From: Coriobacteriaceae bacterium
GTDB lineage: Bacteria; Actinomycetota; Coriobacteriia; Coriobacteriales; Coriobacteriaceae
Direction of reading: 5' to 3'
Assembly (NCBI GenBank): GCA_902363125.1
Contig: CABIZD010000011.1
Coordinates: forward strand, 5,473 to 69,472
Length of the DNA stretch: 64,000 nucleotides
The notes beneath the pieces were generated by a model, which saw nothing but the letters and a program-made list of their open reading frames with translations, searched no databases and was not told the origin of the DNA. The translations under genes and the position numbers were made by a program. Below, piece by piece: positions 51,362 through 60,389 of the stretch; position 1 is the stretch's first letter; the number at the start of each line of letters is the position of its first letter.

Positions 51362-52360
51362 TTAGCGCGCCATTGCATCGCGGCCGGCCTCGACGCGCTT
51401 GCGCTGGGCGGCGCGCTCCTCGCCGGTCAGACGCTCAAAGAAGTGCCCGATAAGCGAGGCGAGCACCTGCTGAAACAACGTTCCACACATGACGGGAAAC
51501 ACAACTTCGCCCGGAAAGTATTGCGTGGCGATGACGGCGCCCGAAGAGATATTGCGCATGCCGCAGGTAAAGCACATGGTGGTCGTTTCGCTATATGGCA
51601 GATGCAGCGCGCGGGCGACCAGAATGCCGACGACAAAGCCGCTGATGGCGAAGACCAAAATAAAGAGGGCGACTTCCAAGCGCACCGCGTTCATGTGCAG
51701 CACGTACTCGCTCATGGCGGTGGAGTTGGAGGCGATAACGCCCATCATCATGAACTTGCAGGCGGGCGAGAGCGCGGGGGAGAGTTTTTCGTGCCCCCAT
51801 CCGCGCGTGAGCTCGTTGATCACGATGCCGAGCACGGCGGGGATGGCGATCATAAAGGCCATGTTCTGCATCATGCTCGGCATGTCGATCGAGACGGTGG
51901 CGCCCAGCAGGAGCTTGAGCGTAAGCGGAATCGTCACAGGGGAGATGACCGAGGACGTCAGGATGATGGTGAGCGCGAGCGGGCCGTTGCCGCCGAACAT
52001 GCTGATCCACATAAAAGCGGTGACTGCCACGGGCACACTGTATTCGAGCACGATGCCGCAGACAAGGTTGGGGTTGGAACCAAAGAACAACGATCCCATG
52101 GCGTAGGCCGCGATGGGAATAAGCGCCGCCGAGACCAACAACGCCAGAATCAGGTGCAGCGGACGGTGGAACACCTCGGCTACCTGGTGAAAGGTGTTGC
52201 TGAGCGCACCTTGGAACGTCATAAAGGCAAACAAGGTGGGAACGATGGGCTTGAGAACGCCGACCTGTTGAGGAAAGAGCACGCCGAGCGCCACGCAAAT
52301 CGGAACGATGATCTGCATGTGCCCCGCGAGAAATTTGCCCAGTCCAACCCATTGCTTCAT
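51362..52360 (-). CDS. Bile acid:sodium symporter family (BASS) transporter
   Basis: A 332-residue membrane protein with about ten helices. BASS-type segments are PTLFAFMTFQGALSN near residue 41, VLEYSVPVAVTAFMW near 103 and the conserved FTCGMRNISSGAVIAT near 262, which corresponds to the family's sodium-binding crossover motif. Substrates in the family range from bile acids to pantoate, pyruvate or arsenite. No ars or bile gene lies near. Single-gene unit, convergent to the DUF4931 gene. Confidence 0.8.
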   Translation of the reverse strand: MKQWVGLGKFLAGHMQIIVPICVALGVLFPQQVGVLKPIVPTLFAFMTFQGALSNTFHQVAEVFHRPLHLILALLVSAALIPIAAYAMGSLFFGSNPNLVCGIVLEYSVPVAVTAFMWISMFGGNGPLALTIILTSSVISPVTIPLTLKLLLGATVSIDMPSMMQNMAFMIAIPAVLGIVINELTRGWGHEKLSPALSPACKFMMMGVIASNSTAMSEYVLHMNAVRLEVALFILVFAISGFVVGILVARALHLPYSETTTMCFTCGMRNISSGAVIATQYFPGEVVFPVMCGTLFQQVLASLIGHFFERLTGEERAAQRKRVEAGRDAMAR

Positions 52361-52500
52361 AGGCTCTTGTGACTCCCTTTGCTCGTGAATCCGTTTTGAA
52401 TGGATATGCTAGACGCTCGCATGCGTCCGTGTGGCTGAAACGCTCGAATATTTCGAGGCTATTACCGCCCTCGTTTATCGAAACCACGGCGTGCTGGACG

Positions 52501-52527
52501 TTGTGCGTCCGCACTGCACGGTATAAT
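52501..52527 (+). promoter_or_regulatory. Probable recJ-helicase promoter
   Basis: A perfect -10 box TATAAT at 52522-52527 lies about 110 bases before the gene; TTGTGC at 52501-52506 is a possible -35 box, with a short 15-base spacer. Assigned by eye. Confidence 0.4.
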
Positions 52528-52583
52528 AAATCCGTTCAACAGATCTGCCTGCCGAAGCGGGCATACACAGAGGACTCATCGCT

Positions 52584-52649
52584 ATGAACCGTGAGAGGTA
52601 TCGCGGCGACCTGCCCCTATCGGGGGTGGGCGCCTATGTCATCGCTTAA
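52584..52649 (+). CDS. 21-residue upstream open frame overlapping the recJ-helicase start
   Basis: ATG at 52584 has AGAGGA nine bases upstream and gives MNRERYRGDLPLSGVGAYVIA. Its stop lies 11 bases inside the recJ-helicase gene, so ribosomes finishing it could restart at the ATG at 52636. The layout fits a translational-coupling leader. It could also be a chance frame, as the peptide has no recognisable function. Confidence 0.35.
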   Translation: MNRERYRGDLPLSGVGAYVIA

Positions 52650-55600
52650 GACGACGCATCGCTGGGCGGTCGCTCAGCAAAACCCCGAGCTCGAAAAGGA
52701 GCTTTCGGCTGGCCTGGGCATACCCGGGCTGGTGGCGCGCATTATGGTTGCGCACGGCATTACATCCATCGAGGAAGGCCAGCTGTTTTTGACGCCTTCG
52801 CTCGATCGCGACTGGGCGGACCCACTCGTTATTCCGGGCATGGTGATCGTCGCCGACCGCGTTGAGCGTGCTATTCGCAGCCACGAGCGTATCGCCGTCT
52901 TTGGCGATTTTGACGTCGACGGCATTACGTCGACCTGCCTGTTGACCGAGGCGCTGCGCGCGTTTGGTGCCGATGTCACGCCGTTTATTCCACATCGCTT
53001 TGACGAGGGCTACGGTCTTTCGCGCGCGGCGCTCGACCGCGTTAACGAGCTCGCTCGCCCCCAGCTGATCGTGACCGTCGATAACGGCATTGCCGCCAAG
53101 GAAGAGGTCTCCTATCTGGAGAGCCTGGGGATCGATTTGGTGGTCACGGACCATCACGAGCCCTCCGACCAGGTGCCGCAGGGCGTGCCCCTGACCGACC
53201 CCAAGCTCGAGGACGAGGGTCCCTCGCGCGAGCTTGCCGGTGCCGGCGTGGCACTCAAGCTGGTGCAGGTCCTGGGCGAGCGTCTGGGCAAGCCGTCGTA
53301 TTGGCGTTCGCTGATCGAGGTCGCGGCGCTGGGCACCGTGTCCGACATGATGCCGCTCACGCCCGAGAATCGCGCACTGGTCGCCGAGGGCATCCAGCAG
53401 ATGCGCGTGACGGCCCGTCCCGGCTATATCGCGCTTGCCGCACTTGCCAAGGCCGATCTTTCTACCATTACGGCCGACGGCCTGTCATTCTCGCTCATCC
53501 CCCGCTTAAACGCTGCCGGTCGCATGGCCGATCCCAAGCTGGCGCTCGATCTGCTGCTTGCCCGCAATCCCATCGAAGCAAGCGCACTGGCGGCTGAGCT
53601 CGAGGAAATCAACCGCCAGCGCCGTGAGATCGAGGCGGAGCTCACGCGCGATGCCATGGCAAAGGTCGAGGAGACCTATGACGGCGGACGCGCGATCGTC
53701 GTGGGCGGCGAAGGCTGGCACGAGGGCGTCAAGGGCATCGTGGCAAGCCGTCTGACCAATCGCTACCACGTGCCGGCGCTGCTGTTCTCGATCGAGGACG
53801 GTATCGCGCGCGGCTCTGGTCGCTCGGTGGGCAAAGTTAACCTGTTTGACGCCGTCGAGCGCTGTTCCGACCTGCTGATTCGTCGCGGCGGACATGCCGG
53901 TGCGGTGGGTGTGACCATCGAGGCATCCAAGCTCGATGAATTCCGTCGTCGCCTTTCCGCCGTGCTATCGGAGATTCCCGCCGAGGACTTTGAAGACATC
54001 GACGAGGTTGCCGCCACGGTCGACCTTTCCGAGCTGAATATCGAGACTATAGAGCAGATTTCCCGTCTTGAGCCGTTTGGCCAGGGCAACAAGGTGCCGC
54101 TGCTGGCTGCCGAGGGCGTGACGATGTGTGATCGCGCCGTGGTGGGCAAAACCGGTGAGCACATGCGCTTTGTGGCGACCGATGGCGCCGCGAGTGTGCC
54201 GGCCATTATGTTCCGCGTGCCGCAAATCGATAAGCTCATCAACTGCGATAGCGCTGTCGACTTGGTGTTCGAGGCCGTTGCCGAGCATTGGCAGGGTCGT
54301 GTGAAGCCCAAGCTCATGGTCAAGGATGTTCTGGTCCGCGATACCACGCTGCCCAGCGTCGACGATCCGGCATGCGAGCTTCGTCGTGGCGTGCAGCCGA
54401 CGGATTCCGGCCTGCGCCTGGAGTCGCGCAAGCGCGAGACGCTCGCCCAGCTTTCCTATACCGAGCTCACGCGCTCGCTTATCCATAGCTTTATCGGATC
54501 GAACCAGCCGCACCGCGCGCAGGCTGAGGCGCTCGACGCCTTGGCCGATCACCAGAGTGTCTTGGCGGTTATGGGAACGGGCCGCGGCAAGTCGCTCATC
54601 TTCCATGTGCATGCCGCGCGTGAGGCGGTGCTTCGCGGACGTGCGAGCATCTTTGTCTATCCGCTGCGTGCGCTTGTTGCCGACCAGGCCTATCACCTCT
54701 CGTCGACGATGGCATCGCTTGGCATTGGCGTTGGCGTGCTGACCGGCGAGACCGTGGAGGCCGCACGCGATGACGTGTTCGCCGGCCTAGCTTCGGGCCG
54801 CACCGGTATCGTGCTCACGACGCCCGAGTTCCTATCTATCCACCGTGACCGCTTCGCGCGTTCGGGCCGCATCGGCTTTGTCGTTATCGATGAGGCGCAT
54901 CATGCCGGTCTTGCCAAGGGCGGCGACCGCAGCGCCTATCTTGACATGCCCGATATCCTCAAAGCTCTGGGCGACCCGGTCGTTATGGCTGCGACGGCCA
55001 CCGCGACGGCTCCGGTCGTGGCCGAGCTTGCCCGCATGCTTCCGATCACTCACACGGTGGTCGACGAGACGGTGCGCGAGAACCTGCAGCTCGAGGACGA
55101 CCGAGATCTTGCGAGCCGCGAGAACCGTTTGGTGTCGATCGTGGCGACGGGGGAGAAGACCGTCATTTACGTCAATTCGCGCGACCAGTCCGTGGCGCTC
55201 GCCAAGACGTTGCGCAAGCGTGTGCCCGATTGCGCAACCCATATCGCGTTCTATAACGCGGGGCTTGCGCGTTCCGATCGCCGTCGCGTGGAGGAAGCAT
55301 TCCGAGACGGCAGCCTCAGCTGCATCGTCTCGACATCTGCCTTTGGCGAGGGCGTCAACCTGCCCGATATCCGCCATGTCGTGCTCTATCACATGCCGTT
55401 TGGCGGCATTGAGTTTAACCAGATGAGCGGCCGTGCCGGTCGCGATGGCCAGCCCGCCGTGATCCACCTGCTCTATTCGTCGCGCGATGCCCGCATTAAC
55501 GAGCGCCTGCTCGACTGCTACGCACCCGAGCGCGACGAGCTCGTTACACTCTATCGCGCGCTGCAGACCATGTGGCGCTCCAACCGCGGCAAGACCGGGG

Positions 55601-55923
55601 ATGATTCATTCTGCGCAAGCGATATCGACATCGCGCAGATGTGCCTTGCCATCGATGCCCGCACGCCGGTCGACGAGCGCTCGGTGGAAAGCGGCCTAGG
55701 AATCTTCGAAGAGCTTGGTTTCTGTCGCGTTTCGGGGTTTGACGATACGCGTCGCATCGCGATGGCCGAAAACCCCGGCCGCGTGCAATTGAGCAGGTCA
55801 ATTCGCTATTTGGAGGGCTTGCGCTCGCGCATGGAGTTTTCGGCTTTCCGGAGCTGGGCGCTCGATTCGTGCGCTTCTGATATGCTAGCCAAAGTTAACC
55901 GCCCGATCGTACCGCGGGCCTAG
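52636..55923 (+). CDS. RecJ exonuclease fused to a RecQ-like helicase
   Basis: A 1095-residue protein. The N-terminal half is RecJ, a single-strand 5'-3' DNA exonuclease of the DHH family: GDFDVDGITST near residue 88, VTVDNGIA near 148, VTDHHEP near 168 and the DHHA1-type VGGEGWHEGVKGIVASRL near 357. The C-terminal half from about 600 is a superfamily 2 helicase with MGTGRGKS at about 647, DEAHHAG at about 752, ATATATAPV near 790 and the motif VI QMSGRAGRDGQ near 935. Typical RecJ is 550-750 residues, so the helicase is a fused addition. The protein joins unwinding and resection in one chain. It is upstream of relA with a 15-base gap. Confidence 0.88.
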   Translation: MSSLKTTHRWAVAQQNPELEKELSAGLGIPGLVARIMVAHGITSIEEGQLFLTPSLDRDWADPLVIPGMVIVADRVERAIRSHERIAVFGDFDVDGITSTCLLTEALRAFGADVTPFIPHRFDEGYGLSRAALDRVNELARPQLIVTVDNGIAAKEEVSYLESLGIDLVVTDHHEPSDQVPQGVPLTDPKLEDEGPSRELAGAGVALKLVQVLGERLGKPSYWRSLIEVAALGTVSDMMPLTPENRALVAEGIQQMRVTARPGYIALAALAKADLSTITADGLSFSLIPRLNAAGRMADPKLALDLLLARNPIEASALAAELEEINRQRREIEAELTRDAMAKVEETYDGGRAIVVGGEGWHEGVKGIVASRLTNRYHVPALLFSIEDGIARGSGRSVGKVNLFDAVERCSDLLIRRGGHAGAVGVTIEASKLDEFRRRLSAVLSEIPAEDFEDIDEVAATVDLSELNIETIEQISRLEPFGQGNKVPLLAAEGVTMCDRAVVGKTGEHMRFVATDGAASVPAIMFRVPQIDKLINCDSAVDLVFEAVAEHWQGRVKPKLMVKDVLVRDTTLPSVDDPACELRRGVQPTDSGLRLESRKRETLAQLSYTELTRSLIHSFIGSNQPHRAQAEALDALADHQSVLAVMGTGRGKSLIFHVHAAREAVLRGRASIFVYPLRALVADQAYHLSSTMASLGIGVGVLTGETVEAARDDVFAGLASGRTGIVLTTPEFLSIHRDRFARSGRIGFVVIDEAHHAGLAKGGDRSAYLDMPDILKALGDPVVMAATATATAPVVAELARMLPITHTVVDETVRENLQLEDDRDLASRENRLVSIVATGEKTVIYVNSRDQSVALAKTLRKRVPDCATHIAFYNAGLARSDRRRVEEAFRDGSLSCIVSTSAFGEGVNLPDIRHVVLYHMPFGGIEFNQMSGRAGRDGQPAVIHLLYSSRDARINERLLDCYAPERDELVTLYRALQTMWRSNRGKTGDDSFCASDIDIAQMCLAIDARTPVDERSVESGLGIFEELGFCRVSGFDDTRRIAMAENPGRVQLSRSIRYLEGLRSRMEFSAFRSWALDSCASDMLAKVNRPIVPRA

Positions 55924-55938
55924 GGGAAGGGGACCTCG

Positions 55939-58299
55939 ATGGATGCCGCAGCCCGTACCGCCCATGATTCCACCCTCCAGCCGTTTTCGGAGATGGAGCA
56001 CTATAAGCATGCCGATGAGCTGCCGCCCGAGATTATGGCGGACAGCTACGACAAGCTGGAGCGTCTGTGCCTCAAATATATGAATGAGGACGACTTTTCT
56101 AAGGTTGAGCAGGCCTACTGCTTTGCTGCCGAGAAGCATTGCAACCAAAAGCGGCGCTCGGGTGAGATGTACATCAACCATCCCGTCGAGGTGGCCATCA
56201 TTCTGGCCGATCTCAAGATGGACTGCGATGTGGTGTGCGCCGCGCTGCTGCACGATACCGTCGAGGATACTGAGACCTCGCTCGCCGATGTTTCCGGCCT
56301 GTTTGGCGATACGGTGGCCGAGCTCGTCGATGGCGTGACCAAGCTCACCAACATCGAAGTCGACAGCATGGACGAGAAGCAGGCGCTCACGCTGCGCAAG
56401 ATGTTCCTTGCCATGTCCAAGGACATTCGCGTCATCATCGTTAAACTTGCCGACCGTCTGCACAACATGCGAACGCTGGCAGCCCTGCGCGAGGATCGTC
56501 GCCTATTTAAGGCTCGCGAGACCATGGACGTGTACGCGCCCTTGGCCGACCGCCTGGGCATGAGCTCTATTAAGTGGGAGCTCGAGGACCTGTCCTTCTT
56601 CTACCTGGAGCCCGATGCCTACCAGCGCATCGCGCGCATGGTGGCGGAGTCGCGCGAGGTCCGTGAGCGCTATCTGGCTGAGACCATCAAGACACTCACC
56701 GACGAGCTCAACCGCATTGGCCTGGAAGGCTTCCAGATCAACGGCCGTTCCAAGCACTATTGGTCCATCTACCAAAAGATGAAGCGCAAGGGCAAGGAGT
56801 TCTCCGAGATCTACGACCTGGTGGCACTGCGCGTCATCACGCATTCGGTGCGCGATTGCTACTCCACGCTCGGCGCGGTGCATACGCTGTGGCACCCCAT
56901 GCCCGGTCGCTTTAAAGACTATATCGCCATGCCCAAGGTCAATAACTACCAGTCGCTCCATACGACGGTTATCGGCCCCACGGCCCGCCCGCTCGAGATT
57001 CAGATTCGAACCTATGAGATGCATGAGCAGGCCGAGTACGGCATTGCCGCCCACTGGCTATATAAGAAGTCGGGCGGATCGTCTGCTTCCAAGACCAATG
57101 ACGCTCAACGTTTGGACGACCAGATCAACTGGCTCAAGCATTCGCTCGATTGGGCGGCTTCCGACGAGATCACCGATGCCAAGGAATACCTGCACTCGCT
57201 GAAGGTCGATCTGTTCGATCAGGAGATCTTCGTCTTTACGCCCAAGGGCGAGGTCATGGCGCTTCGTGCCGGCTCTACACCGCTCGACTTTGCCTACGCC
57301 GTTCACACCGAGGTGGGAAACCATTGCGTCGGCGCCAAAATCAACGGTGCGGTGGCTCCGCTCACGCACGAGATTAAGACGGGTGACCGTGTCGAGATCC
57401 TGACTAACAAGAGTTCCAAGCCGTCGCGTGATTGGCTCAAGATCGTCAAGACGCCTTCCGCCAAGTCAAAGATCCGTCGCTACTTTGCCGCCGCGACTAA
57501 GGACGACGACGCTGCCGCCGGCCGCGATATGCTGGCCAAGGACCTGCGCAAGCGCGGGTATGGCATCTCCACGCCGCGCTCCACGCGTGCGCTCAATGCC
57601 GTGGCGGAGCAGTTTAACTTCAAGCAGCTCGAGGACCTGTTTGCCGCCGTCGGTGCCGGCAAGGTTGCCCCGCGCGCTGTGGGCAATAAGGTCGAGCAAA
57701 TCTTGGACCCCAAGCCCGAGGAACAGCTCACCAAGGCCGAGGCTATCGCCGAGGTCGTGAAACAGCCGGCCCGCGGCTCCAACCGCAAGCCGCAAAAGCG
57801 TGGCAAGAGCGCAAGTAACGGCATTATCGTTAAGGGCGAGAGCAACAGTGGCCTGCTGGTCCGTCTGGCTCATTGCTGCAATCCCGTGACGGGCGACGAT
57901 ATCGTCGGCTTCATCACGCGTGGCCGAGGTGTCTCAGTGCATCGCGCCAACTGCCCCAACGTCAAGGGCCTCATGGAGCACCCCGAGCGTATGATTGACG
58001 TAGAGTGGGATGGTGCTGCCGACACCCTCTTCCAGGTCGAGATCGTGGTCGAGTGCCTGGACCGCATGGGCCTGCTCAAGGACGTCACCATTGCCATTGG
58101 CGATGCAGGCGGCAATATCCTTTCCGCCGCCACCTCGACCAACCGCGAGGGTATTGCGACCCTGCGCTTTATGGTCGAGATTTCGGATGCGAGCGGCCTG
58201 GATCCGCTGCTGGCTTCCATCAGCAGTGTCGATTCGGTCTACGACGCTCGCCGTCTTATGCCCGGCGAGGGCGGAGCGCAACTCAAGCGCCGTGTGTAG
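55939..58299 (+). CDS. relA: Bifunctional (p)ppGpp synthetase/hydrolase
   Basis: A 786-residue long Rel/SpoT protein controlling the stringent response. Hydrolase HD domain: HPVEVAIILADL near residue 77 and the intact LLHDTVEDTE near 99, so hydrolysis should work. Synthetase domain: YQSLHTTVIGP near 337 and EIQIRTYEMHEQAEYGIAAHW near 353-373. A TGS domain lies at about 420-480 (VFTPKGEVMALRAGSTPLDFAY), a zinc-finger/CC-type region with CCNPV near 647, and an ACT domain from about 695. The ATG follows GGGAAGGGGACC. Being in the same direction as the recJ-helicase gene, it may be co-transcribed with it. Confidence 0.93.
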   Translation: MDAAARTAHDSTLQPFSEMEHYKHADELPPEIMADSYDKLERLCLKYMNEDDFSKVEQAYCFAAEKHCNQKRRSGEMYINHPVEVAIILADLKMDCDVVCAALLHDTVEDTETSLADVSGLFGDTVAELVDGVTKLTNIEVDSMDEKQALTLRKMFLAMSKDIRVIIVKLADRLHNMRTLAALREDRRLFKARETMDVYAPLADRLGMSSIKWELEDLSFFYLEPDAYQRIARMVAESREVRERYLAETIKTLTDELNRIGLEGFQINGRSKHYWSIYQKMKRKGKEFSEIYDLVALRVITHSVRDCYSTLGAVHTLWHPMPGRFKDYIAMPKVNNYQSLHTTVIGPTARPLEIQIRTYEMHEQAEYGIAAHWLYKKSGGSSASKTNDAQRLDDQINWLKHSLDWAASDEITDAKEYLHSLKVDLFDQEIFVFTPKGEVMALRAGSTPLDFAYAVHTEVGNHCVGAKINGAVAPLTHEIKTGDRVEILTNKSSKPSRDWLKIVKTPSAKSKIRRYFAAATKDDDAAAGRDMLAKDLRKRGYGISTPRSTRALNAVAEQFNFKQLEDLFAAVGAGKVAPRAVGNKVEQILDPKPEEQLTKAEAIAEVVKQPARGSNRKPQKRGKSASNGIIVKGESNSGLLVRLAHCCNPVTGDDIVGFITRGRGVSVHRANCPNVKGLMEHPERMIDVEWDGAADTLFQVEIVVECLDRMGLLKDVTIAIGDAGGNILSAATSTNREGIATLRFMVEISDASGLDPLLASISSVDSVYDARRLMPGEGGAQLKRRV

Positions 58300-58332
58300 G
58301 TGCGAGAGCCTCTCAGCATCATAGATATTGGT

Positions 58333-58370
58333 TACGCTCGAGGCATCGTTTGGTGCCTCGAGCGTATTTT
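58333..58370 (+). terminator. Terminator after relA
   Basis: TACGCTCGAGGCA (58333-58345) pairs with TGCCTCGAGCGTA (58354-58366) over 13 bp, followed by TTTT. Confidence 0.85.
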
Positions 58371-58387
58371 AGAAGGAGGGTATGCGC

Positions 58388-59071
58388 ATGGACGATATGA
58401 CTTTGGACCTGACACCCCGAGGCACGGCTTCGATTGAGGCGCTCGTCAACGGCCCGATTCAGACCAACAGCTACGCCGTGATTTCGAATGACGAGTGCTT
58501 AATCGTCGATCCGGCGTGGGAGGGCGAGCGTCTTGTGGAGCATATCCGCACCGCGCATCCCGAGGTGCGCGTACTCGGCTCTGTCTGCACGCACGGTCAT
58601 GCCGACCATGTTGGCGGGGTTGCCGGGGTTCGAGCTGTCGTTGGCGACAGTGCGCTATATGAGTTGTGCGCTAAGGACGTGACGGTACCTCGCGCAAATA
58701 TCGAGGAGCAGCGTGTCATGTGGGGTATCGAGACGCCCGATCCGGGTGAGCCGACGCGCTTGCTTGCCGAGGGCGATACAATCGAGGTGGGCGACGTCTG
58801 CCTGCAGGTGATCGAGACGCCGGGGCATACGCCGGGCGGCATCGTCCTGTTCGCCGCGACCGAGCAGGGAAACATCGCCTTTGTGGGCGACACGCTTTTC
58901 CCGGGCAGCCACGGTCGTACCGATCTTTCCGGCGGTGACGAGGCGGCGATTATGCGCTCGCTCTCCAAACTTGCCAAGATGCTTCCGCCCGATACCGTTT
59001 GCTTGACGGGCCATGGCGATTCGACCACGATGGCGCGCGAACTTATGCAGAACCCGTTTATGCAGATGTAG
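58388..59071 (+). CDS. MBL-fold metallo-hydrolase (GloB-like)
   Basis: A 227-residue metallo-beta-lactamase-fold hydrolase. The metal motif is CTHGHADHVGG near residue 69, followed by ETPGHTPGGI near 145, FVGDTLFPGSHGR near 165 and the terminal LTGHGD near 211, all in the glyoxalase II-type pattern. The ATG at 58382 is only two bases from GGAGG, so the ATG at 58388 is preferred. The substrate could be a hydroxyacyl thioester or similar. In many bacteria this hydrolase gene follows relA, as here; the terminator between them suggests separate expression. Confidence 0.88.
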   Translation: MDDMTLDLTPRGTASIEALVNGPIQTNSYAVISNDECLIVDPAWEGERLVEHIRTAHPEVRVLGSVCTHGHADHVGGVAGVRAVVGDSALYELCAKDVTVPRANIEEQRVMWGIETPDPGEPTRLLAEGDTIEVGDVCLQVIETPGHTPGGIVLFAATEQGNIAFVGDTLFPGSHGRTDLSGGDEAAIMRSLSKLAKMLPPDTVCLTGHGDSTTMARELMQNPFMQM

Positions 59072-59265
59072 GCTCGAAGCCGTCTTCCGAACCACGAAGA
59101 CCGCTCAATCGTCAAGCTATTTTCCCCAGTGGGTCGATTCTGTGGGGCAAACGGTCAAAATTTGTCCAATCGGATGGTATTCGTGAACAAACGAACGTTT
59201 ATGCTCGGGTATGTCGTGGTAAAATCTCAGGCGTTATCGGAGCAACCTTACAGGAGGTTTCTTTT

Positions 59266-60132
59266 ATGCTCGTCAACGCAGCAGACATGCTCAAGAAGGC
59301 CGAGGCCGGCAAGTACGGTCTCGGTGCCTTCAACACCAACAACCTCGAGTGGACCCTGGCTATTCTCCAGGCCGCCGAGGAGGCCAAGTCCCCGCTGATC
59401 CTTCAGTGCACCGCTGGTGCCGCTAAGTGGATGGGCGGTTTCAAGGTCTGCGCCGACATGGTTAAGGCTGCCGTCGAGGCCACGGGCGTTACCGTTCCCG
59501 TCGCCCTTCACCTCGATCACGGTTCTTACGAGGACTGCTTCAAGTGCATCGAGGCCGGCTTCACGTCCATCATGTATGACGGCTCTCACGAGGAGACCTT
59601 CCAGCTTAACCTCGACCGCACCAAGGAGCTCGTTGAGCTTGCCCACTCCAAGGGCATGTCCATCGAGGCCGAGGTCGGCGGCATCGGCGGCACCGAGGAC
59701 GGCGTGACCTCCAGCGGCGAGCTCGCTGATCCTGCTGAGTGCAAGCAGATTGCTGACCTGGGCGTCGACTTCCTCGCCTGCGGTATCGGCAACATCCACG
59801 GCGTGTACCCTGCCGACTGGGCTGGCCTTTCCTTCGAGCGCCTGGGCGAGATCAAGGCTCAGACCGGCGACCTGCCCCTCGTCCTGCACGGTGGCACCGG
59901 CATCCCCGAGGATCAGATCAAGAAGGCCATCTCCCTGGGTATCTCCAAGATCAACGTCAACACCGATCTGCAGCTCGTCTTCGCCAAGGGTGTTCGCGAG
60001 TACATCGAGGCCGGCAAGGATCAGCAGGGCAAGGGCTTTGACCCCCGCAAGCTCCTCAAGCCTGGTCGTGACAACATCGTTTCCCGCACCAAGGAGCTCA
60101 TGGAGGAGTTTGGCTCCGTCAACAAGGCGTAA
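59266..60132 (+). CDS. fba: Class II fructose-bisphosphate aldolase
   Basis: A 288-residue zinc aldolase of glycolysis and gluconeogenesis. Zinc ligands and substrate residues lie in LHLDHGSYEDC near residue 82, EAEVGGIGGTEDG near 131, GIGNIHGVYP near 175 and VLHGGTGIPEDQIKK near 207; SKINVNTDLQ near 228 binds phosphate. The ATG at 59266 follows CAGGAGGTTTCTTTT, an almost perfect ribosome site, fitting a highly expressed gene. Codon use is biased to C-ending codons. A possible promoter is TTTATG N16 TAAAAT at 59198-59225. Confidence 0.95.
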   Translation: MLVNAADMLKKAEAGKYGLGAFNTNNLEWTLAILQAAEEAKSPLILQCTAGAAKWMGGFKVCADMVKAAVEATGVTVPVALHLDHGSYEDCFKCIEAGFTSIMYDGSHEETFQLNLDRTKELVELAHSKGMSIEAEVGGIGGTEDGVTSSGELADPAECKQIADLGVDFLACGIGNIHGVYPADWAGLSFERLGEIKAQTGDLPLVLHGGTGIPEDQIKKAISLGISKINVNTDLQLVFAKGVREYIEAGKDQQGKGFDPRKLLKPGRDNIVSRTKELMEEFGSVNKA

Positions 60133-60154
60133 GTAGCGGTTTAACTTTCCCGTC

Positions 60155-60247
60155 GGAGGCCCCGTTCACCCTACGCTTTTCCCTTGCACTCACCTGGCTT
60201 TGCCAGAAGTCGCGCAATGGGAAAAGCTTCGGGTGAACGGGGCCTCC
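60155..60247. terminator. 93-bp cruciform hairpin after fba
   Basis: GGAGGCCCCGTTCACCC (60155-60171) is exactly complementary to GGGTGAACGGGGCCTCC (60231-60247), and GCTTTTCCC inside pairs with GGGAAAAGC. The tip has CTGGC/GCCAG. Only TTCG follows, so it is unlikely to be a simple terminator, but it lies right after fba and could protect the mRNA end. Confidence 0.7.
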
Positions 60248-60315
60248 TTCGTTAACTCGCTACAGGGTTACTGGGCTGAATTCATTTTTTTGACTACCGT
60301 TCGGTGGTGTTGATG

Positions 60316-60342
60316 GCTCCCTTGTTGGGGCTTTCTTTTTTA
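60316..60342 (+). terminator. Small terminator with T-rich tail
   Basis: GGCTCCC and GGGGCT form a short stem around TTGTT, followed by TTCTTTTTT. It lies after the large palindrome and before the transglutaminase gene. Confidence 0.5.
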
Positions 60343-60355
60343 TCTCGCTACAATG
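60326..60355 (+). promoter_or_regulatory. Possible transglutaminase gene promoter
   Basis: TTGGGG (60326-60331) and TACAAT (60350-60355) are 18 bases apart, 34 bases before the start codon. The first overlaps the stem of the small terminator. Assigned by eye. Confidence 0.35.
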
Positions 60356-60389
60356 GACTTCAAGCGTTCTAGTGACTTGGAGTTTTAGT

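Noticed and set aside
58999..59265. Longer start for the aldolase
   Set aside because: The extension overlaps the preceding hydrolase gene; CAGGAGGTTTC directly precedes the ATG at 59266 and the protein then has its normal length.
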